A DNA stretch of 64,000 nt from Gemmatimonadaceae bacterium (GTDB taxonomy: Bacteria > Gemmatimonadota > Gemmatimonadetes > Gemmatimonadales > Gemmatimonadaceae): the NCBI GenBank assembly GCA_025362035.1, contig JANYIN010000120.1, positions 1 through 64,000 on the forward strand. Reading direction: 5' to 3'. Within the stretch, counting starts at the first letter, position 1. Each line of letters begins with the position of its first letter. The notes under the pieces were generated by a model that made no database searches, was not told the origin of the DNA, and saw only the letters and a list, made by a program, of their open reading frames with translations. The position numbers were made by a program, and so were the translations under genes. Of the stretch, positions 1 through 8,530 are shown piece after piece.

Positions 1-1
1 C

Positions 2-850
2 GACATCGTGCGCGCGCAGCTCGCCGCCGCGCTTGGCGGTGCGGCCAACGAGTCCAGCGAACGTGTTCGCGAGGCGCTGCTCGCGCGCAAGGACGTATTC
101 TCGACGGGCGATCTTCTGCGCATGCTGTCGGCACTCACGGAACTGGAGCCACGATTCCGGAAGAGCGGGCAGCAGCAGCTGTTGCTCGAGGCGCTGCTCG
201 TTCGGTTCGCGCTCCTCGACCGCACTGTATCAATTGAGGCTGTTTTGCGAGGCATGGGCGGCGGCAGCGGTTCAGAAGTCGAGGAGCCGTTGGCCCCACG
301 CCGTGTGACACCTGCGGCTGAGAGCGAGTCTCGGAGGGCGCCAGCTGCCAGCCCGCGCGTCGAGGCCACGCCGGCGGAGCCGCCGCCGCGGCGGACCGAC
401 CAGCTGGTGACGGACTCGCGTTCCGTCGTTCGCGACGCCGATGGCGGCGCACCGGTGAGTTCGGTGCCGGACACCAATCGTGTGGCAGAACGGTGGGACG
501 ATCTGGTGGCCGGCATGCGTGCGGCAGGGAAATCGGTCGCTGCCACCGCGCTGGAACAGGCAGCGCCCGTCGCTGTCACGGCAAAAGGCGACCTGACCAT
601 CGCCCTCGACGAGGCCAACCCCATTTTCGAACAGGCCCTGGAATCGTCCAAGAGCGATGTGGCGCAGATGCTGCGCGCATGGTTTCCCAACGTGCAACGC
701 GTGGTGGTGCGCGCTGCGGCGCCGACGTCCGCGCCCCGCGTCCGTCTGACCGACGAGATGGCCCGGGCCGAACGGCTCGCCGCGATGCGCCGCAAGGATC
801 CGGTGCTGGACAGGGCGATTGACGCGCTGGACCTCGATCTCGCGGACTAA
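2..850 (+). CDS. dnaX: DNA polymerase III subunit gamma/tau, C-terminal part (5' truncated)
   Basis: The reading frame is open from the first bases of the window, so only the C-terminal ~280 residues are present. They comprise the end of the clamp-loader collar domain (alpha-helical, with ALTELEPRFRKSGQQQLLLE), a Pro/Ala/Arg-rich linker at about residues 95-155, and a small globular C-terminal domain. The AAA+ ATPase part lies upstream and outside. In the replisome the tau/gamma protein loads the beta clamp and couples polymerase to helicase. The assignment rests partly on context: ybaB and recR follow directly, and dnaX-ybaB-recR is one of the most conserved bacterial gene orders. The C-terminal tail alone is weakly diagnostic. 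Confidence 0.85.
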   Translation, partial: DIVRAQLAAALGGAANESSERVREALLARKDVFSTGDLLRMLSALTELEPRFRKSGQQQLLLEALLVRFALLDRTVSIEAVLRGMGGGSGSEVEEPLAPRRVTPAAESESRRAPAASPRVEATPAEPPPRRTDQLVTDSRSVVRDADGGAPVSSVPDTNRVAERWDDLVAGMRAAGKSVAATALEQAAPVAVTAKGDLTIALDEANPIFEQALESSKSDVAQMLRAWFPNVQRVVVRAAAPTSAPRVRLTDEMARAERLAAMRRKDPVLDRAIDALDLDLAD

Positions 851-929
851 TCGAGGCTCCCTCCCCATCGCTTGCCACGGCCCTGCGACGCGGCATAGCT
901 TTCCCCCTTTCTGACCCGTTGTCGAGACG

Positions 930-1241
930 ATGGCTGACTTCATGAAGATCCTGCAACAAGCGCAGGAAATGCAGGGGAAGCTCGCGGCCGTTCAGGCCGA
1001 GCTCGAAAAAGAAAGCGTGACGGCCTCGGCCGGCGGTGGTATGGTGACAGTGGAGGCGAATGGAAAGGGTACCGTTCGCTCGATCAAGATCGACCCGAGC
1101 GTGGTTAACGCCGCGGATGTCGAGATGTTGGAAGATCTCATCCTCGTGGCGGTGACCGAAGCGCAGAAGAAAGCACTGGAGGTGCAGCAGCGAGAGATGG
1201 GCAAGCTGACAGGCGGCCTGCCGTTCAAGCTCCCTTTCTAG
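930..1241 (+). CDS. ybaB: YbaB/EbfC family nucleoid-associated protein
   Basis: 103 residues, the normal family length. It starts with ADFMKILQQAQEMQGKLAAV, the typical amphipathic N-terminal helix, followed by the family core (GGGMVTVEANGKGTVRSIKI), in which the beta-sheet carries the dimer interface. YbaB proteins are small dimeric DNA-binding proteins that coat the nucleoid. They are almost always encoded between dnaX and recR, as here. It lies 79 bp after dnaX and 11 bp before recR and is probably co-transcribed with both. Confidence 0.95.
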   Translation: MADFMKILQQAQEMQGKLAAVQAELEKESVTASAGGGMVTVEANGKGTVRSIKIDPSVVNAADVEMLEDLILVAVTEAQKKALEVQQREMGKLTGGLPFKLPF

Positions 1242-1252
1242 CTGGGGCACGC

Positions 1253-1840
1253 ATGTCCGCCATCGACGACCTCACGGGAGAACTGGCCAAGCTGCCCGGG
1301 ATCGGGCGCAAGACCGCGGTCCGGCTCACCTATCACCTGCTGAAGCAGTCGCCCGACCAGAGCCGTCGTCTTGCGGAAGCGTTGCGCACCTTGTCGGACA
1401 AGGTTCGTCCCTGTTCTCGATGCTATAACCTGACCGAGGAGGAGTTGTGTGTGATCTGCCGCGACCCGCGTCGCGATCCGGCGATGATCTGCGTCGTGGA
1501 GGAGGCGCCGGACATCGGATCGATTGAACGAGCGGGCGAATTCCGCGGCCAGTACCATGTGCTTGGCGGCAGGCTTTCTCCGCTGGATGGCGTGACGCCG
1601 GACGACCTGACCATTCCGCAGCTCGTCCAGCGTGTGGCTACGAGCGGTATTCGCGAGGTCATTCTGGCGACGAACCCCAGTCTCGAGGGAGAAGCGACAG
1701 CCTTGTACGTGCAGCGGCAGCTTGCGACCTTCCCGGTCAGTGTCACCCGCATCGCGCGGGGCCTGCCGGTCGGGGGGGATCTCGAGTACGCCGACGGTGT
1801 CACCATTGCGCAGGCCCTGTCCGCGCGGAGGTCCATGTGA
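1253..1840 (+). CDS. recR: Recombination protein RecR
   Basis: 195 residues, full length. An N-terminal helix-hairpin-helix (KLPGIGRKTAVRLTYHLL, about residues 13-30) is followed by a four-cysteine zinc finger (C54, C57, C66, C69). Next comes a Toprim domain beginning at CVVEEAPDIGSIE and ending with the RIARGLPVGGDLEYADG motif that is conserved in RecR. RecR forms a ring clamp and with RecO/RecF loads RecA at single-strand gaps. The stop codon overlaps the start of the next small gene (GTGA). Confidence 0.97.
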   Translation: MSAIDDLTGELAKLPGIGRKTAVRLTYHLLKQSPDQSRRLAEALRTLSDKVRPCSRCYNLTEEELCVICRDPRRDPAMICVVEEAPDIGSIERAGEFRGQYHVLGGRLSPLDGVTPDDLTIPQLVQRVATSGIREVILATNPSLEGEATALYVQRQLATFPVSVTRIARGLPVGGDLEYADGVTIAQALSARRSM

Positions 1841-2112
1841 GTTCGGCGGCGCGGGTGCGGTTGGTGGGGATCGGGTTCGTCGGCGGCTTTGCCGCCGGCA
1901 TCTTTGTCTGGGGAACCCAGGTGCAGCGCAGCAAGCACGATCTGTTCAGCCGCTCTCCCGTGCGCCGTCTGGCGGCATTGGGGTATCTCAGCGGCAAGCC
2001 CGGGGTGGAGACGGCGCGGCTATTGACGGACTATGTTCGATGGGAGACTCGTCCCGCGCTCCGCATGCGCGGCCAGCGGTTGCTGCGCCGCATGAAGGCT
2101 TACCTCGACTAG
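1837..2112 (+). CDS. Small membrane-anchored protein of unknown function
   Basis: 91 residues starting with GTG that overlaps the recR stop codon by four bases, so translation is probably coupled. One hydrophobic segment rich in Gly (LVGIGFVGGFAAGIFVWG, about residues 9-26) is followed by a basic, helical tail with many Arg and Lys. The tail suggests a cytoplasmic domain on a single membrane anchor. I do not recognise a family. Position in the recR-mglB interval and good codon use support a real gene. Confidence 0.7.
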   Translation: MSSAARVRLVGIGFVGGFAAGIFVWGTQVQRSKHDLFSRSPVRRLAALGYLSGKPGVETARLLTDYVRWETRPALRMRGQRLLRRMKAYLD

Positions 2113-2124
2113 GCACGGACCCTC

Positions 2125-2613
2125 ATGCCCGTAGGCGCAGCGAGCTGGTCGTTCACCGAAGATGACTTCGGCGCCATCACGCAGTCGCTCAACCGCTTCC
2201 TGTACGAGAGCGGAGCGCGGTGCGCACTGCTCGTCGACCGCAGCGGCCAGCTGGTCGCGACGGTGGGCGAGCAGCCGAAGTTCGATCCCACGGCTTTCGC
2301 CACCCTTACGGCTGCCGATTTCAGCGCGAACGACCAGCTCGCGAAGTTGATCGGCGAGTCCGACTTCAATTCTCTCTTCCACCAGGGCGAACGGGAATCG
2401 ATGTACCTTGCGGATGTCGCACGTCGCGTGATCCTCGTCGTGTTATTCGATAACCGAACCACGCTCGGACTGGTGCGACTGAAGATGAAGCTCACCGTTG
2501 AAGAGTTGACCCACCTGTTTCAGCAGGTGTTCGCGCGTCCGACGCACGCGCAGGGCGGCGCTCCCGGCCTCCTCGCCGGCGCCGACGATGAAATCGACAA
2601 GCTGTTCCAGTAA
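2125..2613 (+). CDS. mglB: Roadblock/LC7 domain protein, MglB-like
   Basis: 162 residues with a single roadblock/LC7 fold (helix, strands, helix, strands, helix) over residues ~8-125. Typical segments are ALLVDRSGQLVATVGE and VARRVILVVLFDNRTTLGLV. MglB homodimers act as GTPase-activating proteins for MglA and set cell polarity or motility direction in Myxococcus. The gene lies 15 bp before an mglA homologue, the usual arrangement. The C-terminal ~35 residues are probably disordered. Confidence 0.85.
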   Translation: MPVGAASWSFTEDDFGAITQSLNRFLYESGARCALLVDRSGQLVATVGEQPKFDPTAFATLTAADFSANDQLAKLIGESDFNSLFHQGERESMYLADVARRVILVVLFDNRTTLGLVRLKMKLTVEELTHLFQQVFARPTHAQGGAPGLLAGADDEIDKLFQ

Positions 2614-2628
2614 GAGGAGACGACAGCC

Positions 2629-3306
2629 ATGTCGATGATCAACTACGCTTCTCGCGAGATCAACTGCAAGATCGTGTACTACGGCTCAGGCCTGGGCGGC
2701 AAGACGACCAATCTCGAGATCGTGTACGGCAAAGTGCAGCCGGACACGCGCGGCAAGCTCATCTCTCTCGCGACGGAAACGGAACGCACGCTGTTTTTCG
2801 ATTTCCTTCCGGTGGATCTGGGGACCATTCGCGGCTTCAAGACCAGGTTTCACCTCTACACCGTGCCGGGCCAGGTGTATTACAACGCCAGCCGCAAGCT
2901 CATTCTCAAGGGGGTGGATGGCATCGTGTTCGTCGCCGACTCGCAGGTCGAACGAATGGAGGCGAACCAGGAGGCCATGCAGAACCTGTACGACAACATG
3001 GCCGAATACGGGTACGACCTGACGAAGATGCCCTTCGTGCTGCAGTACAACAAACGCGACCTCCCCAACGCGGCGCCGCTGGCGGACATGCAGGCCGCGT
3101 TGAACCCTGGTTGGGAAATCACGGATCCCGCCAAGCAGCGCGTGTCGCCGGATCCCACGCACGCCGGCGAGAACCTGATCGAGCCGTTGCCAACGGGCGA
3201 GTGGATCGAGCGTGCGCAGTACTACGAGGCGGTCGCCGTCACCGGCGATGGTGTCTTCGAGACATTGCGCGGCATCAGCAAGCTCGTTCTCAAGGCGCTC
3301 GCGTGA
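2629..3306 (+). CDS. mglA: MglA-like small Ras-family GTPase
   Basis: 225 residues. The P-loop is GSGLGGKT (residues 19-26), the G3 region reads TVPGQ (78-82) with the MglA-type TxPGQ in place of DxxGQ, and the guanine-specificity motif is NKRD (141-144). A strong ribosome-binding site (AGGAG) precedes the ATG by ten bases. MglA cycles between GTP and GDP to position polar machinery; MglB, encoded just upstream, is its activating protein. The protein is about 30 residues longer than Myxococcus MglA, with the extra sequence after the NKRD motif, a feature also seen in other phyla. The target in this organism is unknown. Confidence 0.92.
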   Translation: MSMINYASREINCKIVYYGSGLGGKTTNLEIVYGKVQPDTRGKLISLATETERTLFFDFLPVDLGTIRGFKTRFHLYTVPGQVYYNASRKLILKGVDGIVFVADSQVERMEANQEAMQNLYDNMAEYGYDLTKMPFVLQYNKRDLPNAAPLADMQAALNPGWEITDPAKQRVSPDPTHAGENLIEPLPTGEWIERAQYYEAVAVTGDGVFETLRGISKLVLKALA

Positions 3307-3322
3307 CTGCCGTGGAGCGCAC

Positions 3323-4012
3323 GTGAATCTCCCGAACGCCGTGACCGCGGGACGAATCGCGGTCACGCCGTTGATCGCGTGGCTGCCACTCGCGCCGTCC
3401 TCCGCGTTGCGGCTCACGGCCTTCGCCCTGTTCACGGTCGCCGCAGTCACCGACTACGTGGATGGGCAACTCGCCCGCTCGCGCCAGCAGGAAACGGATC
3501 TGGGGCGCCTGCTCGACCCGCTCGCCGACAAGATGCTGCTGGTTGCGACCAGCATTCCAATGTTCATCCTGATGCACGGCAGCGCCCTTGGTGGAGGTGA
3601 ATGGCCGTCCAAGGCGCTCAGCAACGTCCTTCCCTTTCGCACGCCGTTCGGTGACGCGTGGCTTCCGTGGTGGGTGCTCGCCATCGTCCTCGGGCGCGAA
3701 GTGTTCATGACACTCTTCCGACAGCTCGCCGCGCGCCGAGGCGTGGTCATTGCGGCGATCGGCCCCGCCAAGTGGAAGACGGCGCTGCAGCTGGTCTGGA
3801 TCGGGTGCGCGTACTCCTGGTTCTGGACTGCCACGCTGGCGGCGACGCACCGGTGGGACACGACGCCCTGGAATGCCTTCGCGAATTTCACCGGCATTGT
3901 CGGTGTCGCCTCCATGACCGGCTCCATCGCTCTCACTCTGTATTCGCTCCTGCTCTACATACGGAGCTACAGCTTCATTCTGACGGGCGCAGCGGTGGGC
4001 GGACGAGGTTAG
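3323..4012 (+). CDS. pgsA: CDP-diacylglycerol-glycerol-3-phosphate 3-phosphatidyltransferase
   Basis: 229 residues from a GTG start giving MNLPNAVTAGRI, the usual PgsA N-terminus; an upstream extension in the same frame overlaps mglA and is not protein-like. The CDP-alcohol phosphotransferase signature is complete: DYVDGQLAR followed by GRLLDPLAD, i.e. DxxDGxxAR-x8-GxxxDxxxD. Several hydrophobic segments follow. The enzyme transfers glycerol-3-phosphate to CDP-diacylglycerol at the inner membrane, the committed step to phosphatidylglycerol and cardiolipin. Another CDP-alcohol transferase is possible but less likely given length and N-terminus. Confidence 0.88.
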   Translation: MNLPNAVTAGRIAVTPLIAWLPLAPSSALRLTAFALFTVAAVTDYVDGQLARSRQQETDLGRLLDPLADKMLLVATSIPMFILMHGSALGGGEWPSKALSNVLPFRTPFGDAWLPWWVLAIVLGREVFMTLFRQLAARRGVVIAAIGPAKWKTALQLVWIGCAYSWFWTATLAATHRWDTTPWNAFANFTGIVGVASMTGSIALTLYSLLLYIRSYSFILTGAAVGGRG

Positions 4013-4050
4013 TCCGGAGGCCGGAGGTCACCACTCTCACGTACGAGCGC

Positions 4051-5304
4051 ATGCGCATAGAAGTGGTCACGATCGGCGACGAGCTGCTGCTCGGCTTTAC
4101 CATCGACACGAATGCCGCGCACCTCGCGCGCGCGCTGGCCGCGGAAGGCGTCGAGATCGAGCGTCGCACGACCTGCGGCGACACGGCGGAATCGATCGCG
4201 AGCGCCGTCGGCGACGCGCTGAATCGGACAGGCGCCGTGATCACCACCGGCGGACTCGGACCGACCAGCGACGATCTCACCAAGCCTTCCATCGCGGCGC
4301 TCTTTGGACGCGACATGGTCCTGGACGAGGAGCACCTTGAATGGATGGAAGAGCGCTGGCGCACACGGTTCCAGCGGCCGATGCCCGCGTCGAACAGGCA
4401 GCAGGCGATGCTGCCGGCGGGTGCGCGCAAGCTCACGAACCATCATGGGTCCGCTCCCGGCATTCTGCTGGAGGACGACCGCGGGCGCTGGGTCGCGATG
4501 CTGCCAGGGGTGCCACGCGAGATGCGAGGCATGCTTGCGGATACGCTGTTGCCGTTGGTGCGCGCGCGGCTCGGCAGCGATCGGCGCGTCGTCCGTTCGA
4601 AAACGTTGCGGACGACGGGACTTGGCGAATCGTTCATCGCCGATCTGGTGGCCACGATCGACGGCGGGATCGGCGACGCCGGGCTGGCCTATTTGCCCAA
4701 TGCGGACGGTACGGACTTGCGCATGACGGTACGCGACGCGACCCCTGACGACGCGGATGTGCGGCTGTCCACCGCCGCGGGCCGCCTGCGCGGGGTTATC
4801 GGCGATGCCGTCTATGGCGAGGATTCGACCGACCTCGCGGCCGTCGTGCTCGACCTGTGCCGCGCCCAGGGGATCACCGTTGGCGTGGCCGAGAGTTGCA
4901 CCGGAGGGTTGCTCGGCGCGCGGCTCACGGCGATCCCCGGCAGCAGCGATGTGGTTCGCGGCGGCGTGATCGCCTACGACAACAGCGTCAAGATCGCGAG
5001 CCTGGGCGTTCCCGAGGCCCTTCTGATCGAGCACGGCGCCGTCAGCGAACCCGTGGTTCGCGCGATGGCCGCAGGGGGGCGACGCGCGGCGCGCGCCGAC
5101 GCCGCGCTTGCCATTACCGGTATCGCGGGTCCGGACGGAGGAACCGAGGCCAAACCCGTTGGCACGGTCTGGATCGGACTCGACATGGCCGGCCGCGTGG
5201 ACGCGCGCCGTTATGCTATGGTCGGCGATCGCGGGGAGATACGGCACCGGGCCGCGCAGGCGGCACTCGAAATGCTTCGGCGAAGGCTGATCGCACCGGC
5301 ATAG
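4051..5304 (+). CDS. cinA: CinA family protein, nicotinamide-nucleotide amidohydrolase
   Basis: 417 residues starting at ATG 4051 (MRIEVVTIGDELLLGFTIDTN), the conserved CinA N-terminus. An N-terminal molybdopterin-binding-like (COG1058) domain covers about 1-170 (TTGGLGPTSDDLT). A middle region is followed by the C-terminal amidohydrolase domain with VAESCTGGLLGARLTAIPGS and the ITGIAGPDGGTEAKPVGTVW motif. CinA/PncC deamidates NMN in pyridine-nucleotide recycling; the N-terminal domain can carry ADP-ribose pyrophosphatase activity. It follows pgsA, a common neighbour (pgsA-cinA-recA in many bacteria), but recA is not here. Confidence 0.93.
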   Translation: MRIEVVTIGDELLLGFTIDTNAAHLARALAAEGVEIERRTTCGDTAESIASAVGDALNRTGAVITTGGLGPTSDDLTKPSIAALFGRDMVLDEEHLEWMEERWRTRFQRPMPASNRQQAMLPAGARKLTNHHGSAPGILLEDDRGRWVAMLPGVPREMRGMLADTLLPLVRARLGSDRRVVRSKTLRTTGLGESFIADLVATIDGGIGDAGLAYLPNADGTDLRMTVRDATPDDADVRLSTAAGRLRGVIGDAVYGEDSTDLAAVVLDLCRAQGITVGVAESCTGGLLGARLTAIPGSSDVVRGGVIAYDNSVKIASLGVPEALLIEHGAVSEPVVRAMAAGGRRAARADAALAITGIAGPDGGTEAKPVGTVWIGLDMAGRVDARRYAMVGDRGEIRHRAAQAALEMLRRRLIAPA

Positions 5305-5380
5305 GCGCTGGTTACTCGCATTCTCTTGCCCCTCCCCCCCACAACCCGCGACATTTGTGTGGTACCCCTGGAACAATCGA

Positions 5381-5920
5381 ATGTCAGAAACCGATCACGT
5401 TTTGCCAGAGACTGCCGCCCCGGACGAAGACACCGAAGCGAGCGGGGAGACGACGCCCGAACCGCTCGACGAGGTCGTCGCGCGGCAGCTCGAAGAGCAG
5501 AAAGACAAGTATCTGCGCCTTGCGGCCGAATTCGACAATTTCCGCAAGCGCACCGCTCGCGAGCGACAGGAAGCCGCTCAGCGTGGCCAGGCCGACATGC
5601 TGAGGGGGCTGATCGACCCGCTGGATGACATCGGCCGCTTTGCGCATGTCGACCCCGCAACTACCGACGCGAAGACGCTGGTGGACGGTGTCGCCATGGT
5701 CGAGAAGAAGCTCACCAAGACGCTGACCGGACACGGCCTCGACGTCATCAGCCCGCTCAACCATCCCTTCGATCCTGAACTGCATGAGGCAGTGATGACC
5801 GAGCCCGCAGCCTCGCACGACGAGGATCACATGGTGGCGCGGGTGTTCCAGGTCGGCTACGTGTTCAACGGTCAGCTGCTGCGGCCCGCGCGCGTGGTCG
5901 TGAAGCAATGGAACGGCTGA
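5381..5920 (+). CDS. grpE: Nucleotide exchange factor GrpE
   Basis: 179 residues from ATG 5381 (MSETDHVL); an in-frame start 24 bases upstream gives an atypical N-terminus. An acidic disordered N-terminus is followed by the long dimerisation helix ([20 protein letters not shown]) and a C-terminal beta domain ending with [23 protein letters not shown], close to the GrpE signature. GrpE releases ADP from DnaK. The gene lies 16 bp before dnaJ; dnaK and hrcA are not in the window. I see no CIRCE element or clear sigma-32-type promoter in the 76 bp upstream. Confidence 0.95.
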   Translation: MSETDHVLPETAAPDEDTEASGETTPEPLDEVVARQLEEQKDKYLRLAAEFDNFRKRTARERQEAAQRGQADMLRGLIDPLDDIGRFAHVDPATTDAKTLVDGVAMVEKKLTKTLTGHGLDVISPLNHPFDPELHEAVMTEPAASHDEDHMVARVFQVGYVFNGQLLRPARVVVKQWNG

Positions 5921-5936
5921 CCGCGTAGGGTCTGCC

Positions 5937-7061
5937 ATGGCACAGCAAGACTATTACGCCGTCCTCGGCGTACCGGCGTCCGCTACGCAGGACGAGATCA
6001 AGAAGAAGTATCGCCGACTCGCCGCGAAGCATCATCCGGACAAGAATCCGAATGATCCGAAGGCCGCCGAGACCTTCAAAGCCATTTCCGAGGCGTATCA
6101 AACGCTCGGGGACGCGGACAAGCGGAAGCAGTACGACGATCTCAAACGCCGCGGGTCGTTCGGGGACTTCGTCGATTTCAATTCGCGCGGTGGCGCGAGA
6201 CGTTCCGGAAGCGGCGGGCAGTCCCCAAACTCCGGCATCCGGATGGAGGATTTCGATGTCGGCGGCCTTGGCGGCCTCGGTGACATCTTCAGTTCGATGT
6301 TCGGCAACGCGCGCAACGCTCAAGGGAGCCGCGCTCGCGGACCCCAGCGCGGCGAGGATCTCGAGTACTCGCTGGAGATCGCCTTCCGCACGGCCGCGAT
6401 GGGCGGCAAGGTGCCGGTGGAAATCGATTTTCACGAGGAGTGCGCCACGTGCCACGGCAGTGGCGCCGCGCCCGGCGCGAAATTGGTGACCTGCAGCGAG
6501 TGCAATGGCCGCGGCACCATCAGCTTCGGGCAGGGCGGCTTCGCCGTCCAGCGGCCATGCCCGGCGTGCATGGGTCGTGGCCAGATTCCAACCGAACGCT
6601 GCCCCACGTGCGCGGGCACGGGTGACGTGCGCACGCGGCGGGTGGTGCAGATCACCGTCCCGGCCGGCGTGGACACCGGCACCAAGATTCGGATGAAGGG
6701 CAAGGGCGCGCGGGGAGCCAAGGACGGCACGCCCGGCGATCTCCTCATCACATTTCAGGTGAAACCCGACCGCTTCTACAAGCGAGAAGGATTGGATTTG
6801 ATCGCGCCGGTGAAGATCAACATCGCCCAGGCGACGTTGGGATCAAAAATCAGCGTCAAGACGCTGGACGCGACCAAGGTGGCGATCAGGATTCCGTCGG
6901 GAACGACCTCAGGAAAGCGTTTCCGGGTTCGTGGCCAGGGGGTGGAGAAGGATGGGGCGCGCGGCGACCTGATCGTCCAGGTCGAAGTAACGGTGCCCGA
7001 GAAGCTCACGGCGGAGCAGGAAGAGGCGATGAAGAAGTTCGCCGAGGCGATGCACTACTGA
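5937..7061 (+). CDS. dnaJ: Chaperone protein DnaJ (type I)
   Basis: 374 residues. The J domain (residues 5-70) contains HPD at 33-35. A Gly-rich region (about 72-130) is followed by four CxxCxGxG zinc repeats at C169/C172, C186/C189, C208/C211 and C222/C225, then two C-terminal beta domains and a dimerisation tail. All class A features are intact. DnaJ delivers clients to DnaK and stimulates its ATPase; the partner nucleotide exchange factor grpE is directly upstream. A good ribosome-binding site (AGGGT) precedes the ATG. Confidence 0.97.
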   Translation: MAQQDYYAVLGVPASATQDEIKKKYRRLAAKHHPDKNPNDPKAAETFKAISEAYQTLGDADKRKQYDDLKRRGSFGDFVDFNSRGGARRSGSGGQSPNSGIRMEDFDVGGLGGLGDIFSSMFGNARNAQGSRARGPQRGEDLEYSLEIAFRTAAMGGKVPVEIDFHEECATCHGSGAAPGAKLVTCSECNGRGTISFGQGGFAVQRPCPACMGRGQIPTERCPTCAGTGDVRTRRVVQITVPAGVDTGTKIRMKGKGARGAKDGTPGDLLITFQVKPDRFYKREGLDLIAPVKINIAQATLGSKISVKTLDATKVAIRIPSGTTSGKRFRVRGQGVEKDGARGDLIVQVEVTVPEKLTAEQEEAMKKFAEAMHY

Positions 7062-7429
7062 GTCGTGGCCGAGAGTCGCGGCGCCGTGCTGGCAGAAGGG
7101 TCTGCAGCGACGACCGCTCTCCCGCTCGAACGCGAGCGCGCCGCGAAAAGGCGGTCCGGCTGGGTCACGGTGACAGCAGTCGCGCCACCGATGCGCGTCG
7201 CTATCGCCCACGTTCTCTCTGGGACCCGGCTCGTACCCCGCGCGGCGCCGATTCGTTCGTGCGGCCCCGCGCTGGTGCTCCCCGACGCGTCCGAGCCACG
7301 CGCGCGGACTCGACTCGTGCAGCCCGCGATCGACTCAAGCCGCGGAGAAACTGGTGTGGTGCGTCCGAACAGACGACCTGTGCAGCCGAGTAAATCGTTG
7401 ATACACAACGAGATCCGGCCAGTTCACCG
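7062..7429. other. Non-coding or unresolved 368-bp interval
   Basis: Between the dnaJ stop and the mnmA stop (convergent genes). Open frames exist on both strands but their translations are Ala/Arg/Ser/Pro-rich and featureless, with no ribosome-binding site or family match that I recognise. A weak 5-bp hairpin (CGTTG/CAACG at 7396-7410) close to the mnmA end is the only local structure seen. It may be the decayed remains of a gene. Confidence 0.4.
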
Positions 7430-8524
7430 TCACGCCGCCAGAATCGGCAACTCTCGACGCGCACGCTCGATGACGCCACCGCCAAGGACGCACGTCCCGC
7501 TGTAGATGACCACCGACTGGCCGGGCGAAATGGCGGAAACGTTGGCAGCGAGGGCGATTTCGACTTCATCGGCCTCGATGCGCACCAGCGTCCCCCGTGC
7601 CGGCTGTGCGTGGTGGCGAATCTGCACGTCCACCTCGTCGCCAACTTTGGGGACCGGCGATACGAGCCAGTTCACCTCTCGCGCCACGACGCCGCGGCCC
7701 AGCAACTCTTCGCGAGGACCGATCACCACGGCACCGGTGTGCGGGCGGATCTCCACCACGAACATGGGCTCACGGAATCCGCCCGGCAGTCCACGCCGCT
7801 GGCCGACGGTGTATCGCGCATAGCCCGCATGCTCGCCGAGCACGGTGCCGTCGCGTTGCACGAACGGCCCCGGTCGAAGCGAGGGCGTGTCCGTTCCGAG
7901 TTCACGCTCAATGACGCGGGCGTGATCGCCGTCGGGCACGAAGCAAATGTCCTGGCTCTCCGCCTTTTCGGCGATGAGCTCGAGGCCAAGCTCGTGGGCC
8001 ACGCCGCGTGTCTCCGCCTTGCTCTGCGCGCCCACTGGCAGCAGCATGCGGGACAGCACGGTCCGCTCGATGCCCCAGAGGAAATAAGACTGATCCTTGG
8101 CCGGATCGAGCCCGCGATGCAGCACCCCGTCGCGCACTTGCGCGTAATGCCCCGTCGCGATCAAGGGCGCGTCGATCGCGTCCGCCTTTCGGAGCAGATC
8201 GCGGAACTTCGTGAACGTGTTGCAGCGCACACATGGGATGGGCGTGCGCCCCCGTGCGTACTCCTCGACAAAGTCGCGCACGACGTCGCGACTGAAGGCG
8301 CTCTCGAGGTTCAGTACGTAGTGCGGAACGCCAAGCTGTTCGCAGACGCGTCGCGCATCGTTCACGCTGTCGAGGGAACAGCACGGACGGTCGGGCAGAT
8401 CCTCACCGTGACAGAAGAGCTTCATGGTCGCGCCGACGACGTCGTAGCCCTGCTTCACCAGCAGCGCCGCGGCCACGGACGAATCGACGCCGCCGCTCAT
8501 CGCCACGAGAACGCGCTCTCTCAT
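7430..8524 (-). CDS. mnmA: tRNA-specific 2-thiouridylase MnmA
   Basis: 364 residues. The N-type ATP pyrophosphatase PP-loop is SGGVDSS (residues 10-16). The catalytic pair is C101 in PCVRCNTFTKF and C194 in SQDICFVPDG, matching the conserved cysteines of E. coli MnmA. The GHYAQV and C-terminal beta-barrel segments are present. MnmA adenylates and thiolates U34 of Lys, Glu and Gln tRNAs. It starts six bases after the cysteine desulfurase gene, which presumably supplies the sulfur, so the two form a functional pair. Both are transcribed towards the end of dnaJ. Confidence 0.96.
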   Translation of the reverse strand: MRERVLVAMSGGVDSSVAAALLVKQGYDVVGATMKLFCHGEDLPDRPCCSLDSVNDARRVCEQLGVPHYVLNLESAFSRDVVRDFVEEYARGRTPIPCVRCNTFTKFRDLLRKADAIDAPLIATGHYAQVRDGVLHRGLDPAKDQSYFLWGIERTVLSRMLLPVGAQSKAETRGVAHELGLELIAEKAESQDICFVPDGDHARVIERELGTDTPSLRPGPFVQRDGTVLGEHAGYARYTVGQRRGLPGGFREPMFVVEIRPHTGAVVIGPREELLGRGVVAREVNWLVSPVPKVGDEVDVQIRHHAQPARGTLVRIEADEVEIALAANVSAISPGQSVVIYSGTCVLGGGVIERARRELPILAA

Positions 8525-8530
8525 CGCACG

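Noticed and set aside
7065-7505. 146-residue forward frame between dnaJ and mnmA
   Set aside because: Composition is that of a GC-rich shadow, it overlaps the mnmA 3' end, and it has no recognisable domain or ribosome-binding site.
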